From Cepaea nemoralis (taxonomy: Eukaryota; Mollusca; Gastropoda; Stylommatophora; Helicidae), in NCBI GenBank assembly GCA_014155875.1, contig JACEFZ010028310.1:124001-188000 (forward strand): a stretch of 64,000 nucleotides of DNA, in the 5' to 3' direction. Of this stretch, positions 56,701 through 64,000 are shown piece by piece (within the stretch, counting starts at the first letter, position 1; every line of letters starts with the position of its first letter). The translations under genes and the position numbers were made by a program. The notes under the pieces are model-generated. The model ran no database searches. It was not told where the DNA came from and was given only the letters and a program-made list of their open reading frames with translations.

Positions 56701-58180
56701 AACAGGATACAGTATACTAGACAGAAGCTATAATAAACAGAATGTAGTATACTAGACAGGAGCTATTATATATAAAACAGGATACAGTATACTAGACAGA
56801 AGCTATAATAAACAGAATGTAGTATACTATGACAGGAGCTATTATATATAAAACAGGATACAGTATACTAGACAGAAGCTATAATAAACAGAATGTAGTA
56901 TACTAAGGCAGGAGCTATTATATATAAAACAGGATACAGTATACTAGACAGAAGCTATAATAAACAGAATGTAGTATACTAGACAGGAGCTATTATATAT
57001 AAAACAGGATACAGTATACTAGACAGAAGCTATAATAAACAGAATGTAGTATACTAGACAGGAGCTATTATATATAAAACAGGATACAGTATACTAGACA
57101 GAAGCTATAATAAACAGAATGTAGTATACTAGACAGGAGCTATTATATATAAAACAGGATACAGTATACTAGACAGAAGCTATAATAAACAGAATGTAGT
57201 ATACTAGACAGGAGCTTTACATATAAAACAGGATACAGTATACTAGACAGAAGCTATAATAAACAGAATGTAGTATACTAGACAGGAGCTATTATATATA
57301 ACACAGGATACAGTATACTAGACAGAAGCTATAATAAACAGAATGTAGTATACTAGACAGGAGCTATTATATATAAAACAGGATACAGTATACTAGACAG
57401 AAGCTATAATAAACAGAATGTAGTATACTAGACAGGAGCTATTATATATAAAACAGGATACAGTATACTAGACAGAAGCTATAATAAACAGAATGTAGTA
57501 TACTAGACAGGAGCTATTATATATAAAACAGGATACAGTATACTAGACAGAAGCTATAATAACAGAATGTAGTATACTAGGCAGGAAGCTATTATATATA
57601 AAACAGGATACAGTATACTAGACAGAAGCTATAATAAACAGAATGTAGTATACTAGGCAGGAGCTATTATATATAAAACAGGATACAGTATACTAGACAG
57701 AAGCTATAATAAACAGAATGTAGTATACTAGACAGGAGATATTATATATAAAACAGGATACAGTATACTAGACAGAAGCTATAATAAACAGAATGTAGTA
57801 TACTAGACAGGAGCTATTATATATAAAACAGGATACAGTATACTAGACAGAAGCTATAATAAACAGAATGTAGTATACTAGACAGGAGCTATTATATATA
57901 AAACAGGATACAGTATACTAGACAGAAGCTATAATAAACAGAATGTAGTATACTAGACAGGAGCTATTATATATAAAACAGGATACAGTATACTAGACAG
58001 AAGCTATAATAAACAGAATGTAGTATACTAGACAGGAGCTATTATATATAAAACAGGATACAGTATACTAGACAGAAGCTATAATAAACAGAATGTAGTA
58101 TACTAGACAGGAGCTATTATATATAAAACAGGATACAGTATACTAGACAGGAGCTATACTAAACAGAATATAGTATACTT
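53705..58180. repeat. 75-bp satellite, about 59 copies
   Basis: The unit is a dimer of two related halves: 35 bp (ACAGAAGCTATAATAAACAG..) and 40 bp (ACAGGAGCTATTATATATAA..). Both begin ACAGRAGCTAT and end AGTATACTAG. Most copies are nearly identical, with ACAGG/GCAGG variants interspersed. Left-edge copies are diverged. Copies between about 56030 and 56650 carry many single-base indels. The CTAGTATACTAG junction is a perfect palindrome. No protein frame runs through it. Confidence 0.97.
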
Positions 58181-58403
58181 AGTAGTAGTAGGCCTCTTTC
58201 AGTCCTGAAGGACTATAGAGTTGTGCCGCTTGGGAGGTGCCTGGCAGCACCACTGGTGACTATAATCCAATGTGAGAGCGACAATCCCTATCACAGTTTC
58301 CACATCTGTAAGACGAGGCAAGTCCCGCAGTAAGTGACTGCGCTTTGAGCCTGTGCCGCCTATCCTCAGTTTGTTGGATCAGATTGAGCTCAAAGAGCAC
58401 CAG

Positions 58404-58736
58404 TCAGTTTCGTACATCTCTTCTCCAGGAGCATCTGTCTGTTGCAACTCTCTCCCACGTGTCTGGATCTATTCCAATGGTTTTCATATCTTGTTTACAC
58501 ACATCCCTATATCGCATTTGGGGTCTTCCGGTTGGCCTCTTTCCTGTGGCTAGTTCTCCGTACAGGAGATCTTTGGGAATACGTTCATCCTCCATTCGAG
58601 ATACGTGGCCCAGCCACCAGAGGCGTCTCTGCTTGAGGAGGGTGTGCACTGTGGTAATATCTGCTCTTTCAAGCACCTGTTTGTTTGTTATGTGGTCTTT
58701 CCACATAATGCCCAGGAGGTGTCTCAGACATCTCAT
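58404..58736 (-). pseudogene. Satellite LINE: C-terminal tail
   Basis: Frame-shifted from the RT. Encodes MRCLRHLLGIMWKDHITNKQ, RRLWWLGHVSRMEDERIPKD and LLYGELATGKRPTGRPQMRY, a basic region characteristic of RTE-type and related polymerases. Confidence 0.8.
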
Positions 58737-59569
58737 GTGGAAGGAATTAAACTTCCTTTCCTGTCTTGAGTACAGGGTCCGGGATTCAGACCCATATAGA
58801 GTAGTGTGCTAACAACACAAGCTTTATATACTTGAGATTTTGTACGCTCTGTTAGTCTATTATTCTCCCAAACTCTTTTAGCTAGCCTGGAAAATGTTGT
58901 GGCTGCCTTTCCAATGCGTCTGTCGATTTCTGTCTCTAATGAAAGATTATCTGATATTGTCGACCCCAAATACACAAAATCGTGGACGACCTTCAATTCG
59001 TAATTAGAAATTTTGATTGACGGAGGCGCACCAGCATCTTGTTCCATCACTTGTGTTTTATTTAGGCTAATGGTGAGCCCAAAGTCTTTGCAGGCGGCTG
59101 CAAAACAATCTATGAGCCTTTGGAGATCTTCTGCTGTATGAGTAGTCAGTGCTGCATCATCTGCAAAAAGTAGTTCTCTTACGCATCTTGATCTTATTTT
59201 GGTCTTTGCCTTGAGTCTTGAAGGGTTAAAAAGTTTGCCATCAGATCTTGTGTGGAGGTATATGCCTTTAGTGGCAGTCCCAAATGCCTGCCTTAAGAGA
59301 ACAGCGAAGAAAATACCAAAGAGTGTAGGAGCAAGCACGCAGCCCTGCTTTACTCCGCTGCTGATGCTGAATGACTGGGATGTTGAGCCGTCAAATAAAA
59401 TGGTCCCCTGCATGTTTTCGTGGAATAATTTCACGAGACTAAGAAGGGTGGGTGGACATCCAACCTTTTCAAGGACCTTAAAAAGGCCGCTTCTGCTCAT
59501 GAGGTCAAATGCCTTTGTGAGGTCGATGACGGCAATATATAATGGCTTCCTCTGTTCTCTGCACTTATC
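58733..59569 (-). pseudogene. Satellite LINE: RT palm and thumb
   Basis: Same frame again. IAVIDLTKAFDLMSRSGLFK (catalytic D), GVKQGCVLAPTLFGIFF and RELLFADDAALTTH (catalytic DD) are all present. Ends out of frame near 58780, where CTCTATATGGG has two bases more than relatives (LLYGSE). Confidence 0.85.
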
Positions 59570-60718
59570 TTAGAGCTGCCGGAGTGAGAAAATCATATCG
59601 ATGGTGGACCTGTTGGGTCTAAATCCGCACTGCGATTCGGGGTAGATTCTTTCAGCAAGAATGTGTAATCTTTTAAGGATTACTCTGGCAAAAATCTTGC
59701 CTGTAATGCTGAGTAGGGAAATGCCGCGATAGTTGTTGCAGTCGCTTCTGTCGCCTTTTTTTAAATAAAGGGTAACGATGTTTGCGTCTTTCATACCTTG
59801 TGGTACTGATTTTTCTCTCCAGCAGAGCTGAAATATTGCATACAGTTCTGGGATGATTGTTTCTTTGCTACATTTTAAAATTTCAGGTGGAATACTATCT
59901 TTTCCAGGTGCCTTGCCGGATTTGAGAGAGTCTAGCGCTTCGCTGATTTCTGTGAGGCAAGGTTCGTTATCCAAGGCATGCATGGCAGACTGTTGATCGA
60001 TGGCTTCCAGAGCTTCTTCGCTGCCAGTGTTATCCACTGAGTATAGCTCTGAGTAGTGTTCTACCCAGCGATCCATTTGTTTCGCTCGATCTTTTATGAT
60101 TACCCCCTCAGTTGATCGTAAAGGGGCCATCTTATTTTTTGATGGACCGACAGCTTGCTTGATGCCCTCGTACATTCCTCTTATATTTCCAGTGTCTGCA
60201 CAAGTTTGAATTTGAGCAGAGAGCTGTAGCCAGTACCTGTTCACACATCTTCTTGCCATCTGTTGTACTCTATTTCTGGCCATTTGCAATGCCTGCAGTG
60301 TTTTCTCTGAAGGTGATGTTTTATACACTGAGAATGCATGTCTTTCTATCTCCAGGACTGGGAGCATCTCTTCAGAGTGTGCTTCAAACCAGTCGGTTGT
60401 CTTAGTTTGCTTCTTGCCAAATGTTGATAGTGCTGTATTGTAGATGGTGTCGCGAAAATGACTCCATCTCTCGGTGGAATCTCCGTCTGTGGGGCCGGGC
60501 AGAGTATCCGCTAGAGCCTGCATGCATTTGTTGACCTTCTCTTTATTTTGGGTGCCGCTGATGTCGATGCGCGGTCTTCCTTCTGTTCGGCTTCTGTAGA
60601 TTCTCTTGGGCTTTATCTTCACCTTGCTGGAGACGAGTGAATGGTCGGTGTCGCAGTCAGCACTATGATAGCTCCGAGTCAGCCGTACATTGCGGAGGTT
60701 GCTGCGTTTAGTGAGCAC
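59570..60718 (-). pseudogene. Satellite LINE: linker and RT fingers
   Basis: Same frame as the endonuclease. Begins with the end of that domain (CDTDHSLVSS), then a long helical linker and RT motifs SLKSGKAPGKDSIPPEIL, NIVTLYLKKGDRSDCNNYRG and ESQCGFRPNRSTIDMIFSLR. Ends at TAA, where CAA would be expected in a QLQ-like run. Confidence 0.85.
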
Positions 60719-60733
60719 CAGGTCGAGTTTGTG

Positions 60734-61468
60734 TCAGTTCTTTGATCTGGGGTGCCTCCATGACACCCTGTGTTGAGGTTTCGTGTCAAAGAAGGTGTTG
60801 GTCACGCACAGATTATGGTGGCTGCAGAATTCCAAGAGACGTTGTCCATTGTCATTGATCTTCCCAACGCCAAACTGTCCTAGACATGAAGGCCAAGATT
60901 TGTGGTCGGAGCCAACCCTGGCATTGAAATCCCCCAGGATAAAAAGATGTTTCTCTGGTGTTTCACTGACTTCTTTGCTAAGGTCGTCATAGAACTTGTC
61001 TTTAGATTCTGATGCTGCAGTTAGTGTTGGGGCGTAAACGCTTATAATACTAACTGGTCCTGCCTCTGTCTGGAGTTGGAGCTTCAGTATTCTTTCAGTG
61101 ACATCACTTGGTGGTAGGATGGAATTAAGCAGCTTGTTTCTGATAGCGAAGCCAACTCCATGCTCCCTGGTCTCTCCGCACGGCTTGCTATACCAGTAGA
61201 AAGTGAAATCCCTCTCGTTGATGCTTCCAGATTCTTGGAGTCTGGTCTCTTGCAGGGTGACAATGTCTATCCCCAGTCTTAGTAGTTCATTGTTTATCAC
61301 GGCAGTTTTGCGGGCATCCACAATCTCGTTTAGATTGTCTGAGATGCCAGGGGTCATGGTTCTTACGTTCCATGTTCCCAGCCTTAGGGTCGGTTGTTTT
61401 TTTCTTTTCTTCTTGTTGCTAGGTGTATAGATTGCGGTCCATGTGTCAGGATTTTCCCCAAGCTCCAC
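60734..61468 (-). pseudogene. Satellite LINE: APE endonuclease
   Basis: Starts MELGENPDTW. Motifs: LRLGTWNVRTMTP, IVTLQETRLQESG, FILGDFNARVGSDH. It stops at TGA after HPRSKN, where relatives have a tryptophan (TGG to TGA). The same frame continues in the next entry, including the final ADCDTDHSLV motif. All catalytic positions of the domain are visible. Confidence 0.85.
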
Positions 61469-61899
61469 ACACCCTCAGGAGCAGATGAACCGTGGCGAGA
61501 CACCTTATTGACTGGGGGTTGCCCAGCTTAGGCGGGCGATAGCTGTCTAGTTAGATACGATGATCTCACCCACCGTCGGAAGTAGCCCCTGGCGCCTTGC
61601 TCTACGCCAATCGAGCATTAAGACTTATAACCGGCAAATGCTGCTTCCCATGTTGTGTCACCGGTTTACGGTGCTGAAGTGACTTCAGGGCACAAGCCTG
61701 GGCAATGGAAATCGGAGAACCAGCTGTTGCCCAGTAGCAGGTTTCCCCTCTCCACGTCGCCAATGTTGACCAAGGGAAAGGCAGTAGCCAATGCAACTTG
61801 GCATCGGTGCCGTCGCAGGAGTTGCCAGAACTATGTTGTTTACAACATGGAACTGCCTTAGGGACCAAGGCTGACGAGCCTCCTCTGCCCGGGAATCAA

Positions 61900-62182
61900 T
61901 AAGGAGGAAAGTCTACCATTCTTCCTTCCTGGCAGTGACCATACTGATCGGATGACCGACATTGTCTCTACTGAGAGATCCTCTGCCCACCATCACTGAC
62001 TTGAAACCATAACCAACAACTATCTGTCGGCTGCTCCCAAGTCCAATCCACCACCTGCTCAATGGCTTCACGTTACCCTGTTGGGGGGGGGGGGGGGGGG
62101 GCCTAAACGGGTACTCCACCTTGCCCAAGGGTGTCCCGTAGGCTAGCGGAGGGAAGGAGGCACCTTACTTCTCCTTTGATAG
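61900..62182 (-). mobile_element. RTE 5'UTR fragment next to the satellite LINE
   Basis: Matches 14.89-15.16 kb in order: GCAGTGACCATACTG, ACAACTATCTGTCGGCTGCT, CAAGGGTGTCCCGTAGGCTA and CACCTTACTTCTCCTTTGAT. In place of a short GGGAGG it has 19 consecutive G (62083-62101). No coding sequence. It fills the space between the satellite LINE and the resumed satellite. Confidence 0.85.
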
Positions 62183-62185
62183 TAT

Positions 62186-62218
62186 CTAGTATACTAGACA
62201 GGAGCTATTATATATAAA
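62186..62218. repeat. Remnant of the 75-bp satellite
   Basis: CTAGTATACTAG-ACAGGAGCTATTATATATAA is identical to the satellite unit, about 4 kb from the main array. It marks the far side of the LINE insertion. Confidence 0.9.
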
Positions 62219-62224
62219 GATGTA

Positions 62225-64000
62225 TAAAGATGAATATATTCTGTATTATACAGAAACAGAATGGAGAGCCCTAAAGGACACAATTTACAACACTGCTATG
62301 GAAATCCTGGGTCCAGCCCCCCGAAAGCATAAAGACTGGTTTGATGAAAATTCCGAAGACAACCAATTGCTGGCCGAGAAACATCTTCTCCTCAAGGCAC
62401 ATTTGAATGACCCAAAGTCAACATAAAAAAAAGATGCTTTCAAGAACATTCAGAGAGTAGTGCAGCAGAAACTTCGGCACATGCGGGACTCCTGGCTGAG
62501 CAGCAAAGCTGATGAAATTCAGGGCTTTGCTGACAGACATGATATGAAAAACTTCTACGACTCACTGAAAGCGGTCTATGGTCCTTCATCACCAGGCATA
62601 GTTCCCCTCCTCAGTGCAGACGGGGGAACATTGGTCACCGACAAGAAAGAAATCCTCCAACGCTGGGCAGAGCATTTCAGCAAAATCTTAAATGCAACTT
62701 CCTTCTTCGATGATGAAACCATCAACTGCCTTCCTCAAGTTCCCACCAATGAGACACTTGATGACCTGCCAACCATAGTGGAAATAAACAAAGCCATCCA
62801 GCAACTCTCCAGCGGCAAGGCACCTGGTCCTGACTCCATCCCAGCAGAGATATACAAGGCAGGTGGGCCGGTCCTAACAGAGCAGCTTCACCAAGTCTTC
62901 ACAAACATATGGATGAACGAGACCATGCCACAAGATTTTAAAGACGCGTCAATAGTCCACCTTTACAAACGTAAAGGAAACCGCCAATCCTGTGACAACC
63001 ACCGAGGCATCTCCTTGCTTTCAATTGCAGGGAAGATACTCGCCAGAATTCTTCTCAATCGCCTCACAGCCCATCTCAATCAAGGTTTTCTTCCTGAGAG
63101 TCAATGTGGCTTCAGAAAAGAACGTGGAACTGTTGACATGATTTTCGCTGCAAGGCAGCTGCAAGAGAAATGTCAGGAACAGAACTGCGAAATGTTCTCC
63201 ACTTTCATTGACCTTACCAAGGCTTTTGATACAGTCAGCAGAGAAGGACTGTGGAAGATTATGGCAAAATATGGCTGTCCACGAAAGTTTGTCCAAATAG
63301 TGCGGCTATTTCATGACGGCATGCAGGCAAGAGTACCGGAAAATGGTGAACTGTCTGAACCCTTTCCTGTCACCAATGGAGTGAAGCAAGGATGTGTCCT
63401 GGCACCAACACTGTTCAGCCTCATGTTTTCAGCCATGTTGATGAATGCCTTCGAGAACGACGACATTGGAATAGACATCAACTACCGTATGGATGGAAAG
63501 TTATTCAATCTCAGAAGGCTGAAAGCTAAAACCAAAATTAACAGCGGCACCGTCAGAGAGCTCCTGTTTGCTGATGATTGCACTCTATACGCCAACTCAG
63601 AGGCGGACATGCAACATAATGTTTCAGCTTTCTCACATGCCTGTGCCAACTTTGGGCTCAATATCAACTTGGAGAAGACTGTAGTTATGTACCAGCCAGC
63701 TCCAGGGAATAATCACACTGTGCCGAATATCAAAGTGAATGATCATAGACTAAGTGTTGTGGACAAATTCACCTATCTTGGCAGCACCGTGTCACAAGCT
63801 GCCACAATCGATGACGAAGTGAATGCAAGAATCTCCAAGGCCAGTGCAGCCTTTGGCAGACTGTACAAGAATGTATGGGACAGAACTGGAATAAGCCTGC
63901 AAACAAAGCTAAAAGTCTACAAAGCAGTTGTATTATCCACACTGCTATATGCTTGTGAAACCTGGACTGTTTATCAGCGACACGCTAGGAAATTAAACCA
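62225..64000 (+). mobile_element. 5'-truncated LINE of RTE-like type, continuing past the window
   Basis: Starts within coding sequence (TETEWRALKDTIYNTAMEIL) directly after the satellite remnant, so it is a 5'-truncated copy. It is related to the satellite LINE (same motifs) but clearly a different family or subfamily. The 3' end lies outside the window. Confidence 0.8.
62427..64000 (+). CDS. LINE reverse transcriptase, open to window edge (partial)
   Basis: About 524 codons without a stop. Motifs: QQLSSGKAPGPDSIPAEIYK, ASIVHLYKRKGNRQSCDNHR, ESQCGFRKERGTVDMIFAAR, FIDLTKAFDTVSREGLWKI (D), GVKQGCVLAPTLFSLMFS and RELLFADDCTLYANSE (DD), then the thumb region KFTYLGSTVSQ and STLLYACETWTVYQ. The upstream part (62220-62426) is the same frame, separated by one TAA in an A-rich run (62424-62426). 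No endonuclease is present in this copy. Confidence 0.88.

Larger units (their letters stand above)
58181..61890 (-). mobile_element. APE-type LINE (RTE-like), recent, inserted in satellite
   Basis: On the minus strand: 5'UTR about 61470-61890, one coding region about 61468-58404, 3' end near 58181 with a CTACTACTA tail. Only three lesions are visible (TGA at 60734-60736, TAA at 59570-59572, a 2-base insertion near 58778). It is therefore young. The right-hand boundary joins a fragment of the other LINE family at about 61900. Confidence 0.85.

Overview
This is a window of animal nuclear DNA. Two host genes have spliced exons with GT/AG junctions, and everything else is retrotransposons, SINEs, DNA transposons and an unusually large number of minisatellites. 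Animal-specific proteins (an SRCIN1/p140Cap-KIAA1217 family scaffold and an AMPK gamma subunit) and the RTE-like, RNase-H-bearing LINE, hAT and mariner content suggest an invertebrate, perhaps a lophotrochozoan such as a mollusc. That placement is inference. I see no bacterial, phage or CRISPR content.

Layout. 0-3.3 kb: minisatellites, SINEs and a decayed LINE tail. 3.3-18.6 kb (+): the last seven exons of an SRCIN1/KIAA1217-like gene; exon phases match at every junction and the final exon is 1.87 kb. Its introns carry short minisatellites, an LTR-like block, two RTE LINE copies (the larger, 11.9-15.2 kb, lies antisense in the last intron) and SINEs. 18.7-31.4 kb: intergenic, with a two-module minisatellite (19.4-20.8 kb), adjacent retrocopies of RPL27 and RPS23 (22.4-23.1 kb), an inverted pair of one dispersed repeat (24.2-24.9 kb), a 32-bp minisatellite in two homogenised blocks (25.7-26.6 kb), SINEs and LINE fragments.

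31.4-42.6 kb is a transposon cluster: a gag-like LINE ORF1, a broken hAT transposase, a nearly complete endonuclease/RT/RNase H LINE next to it, a fold-back MITE, and a SINE inserted into a LINE fragment beside a mariner remnant. 43-50 kb is repeat-rich with no recognised gene; it includes a 27-bp minisatellite open in five reading frames. 50.0-52.2 kb (-): the last two exons I recognise of an AMPK gamma gene. 53.7-58.2 kb: a 75-bp satellite of about 59 copies. A reverse-strand LINE (58.2-61.9 kb) joined to a foreign LINE 5'UTR piece splits this array. A remnant of the array reappears at 62.19 kb, followed by a forward LINE whose RT frame is open to the window edge.

The host genes point towards each other (SRCIN1-like +, PRKAG -), about 31 kb apart. 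I found no clearly new coding system. The most interesting material is structural: the satellite split by an apparently chimeric LINE insertion, the tandem RPL27-RPS23 retrocopy, the SINE with a clear target-site duplication sharing a 31-bp inverted match with a mariner remnant, and tandem arrays built from parts of a dispersed repeat. All calls come from reading and hand translation; no database search was run.
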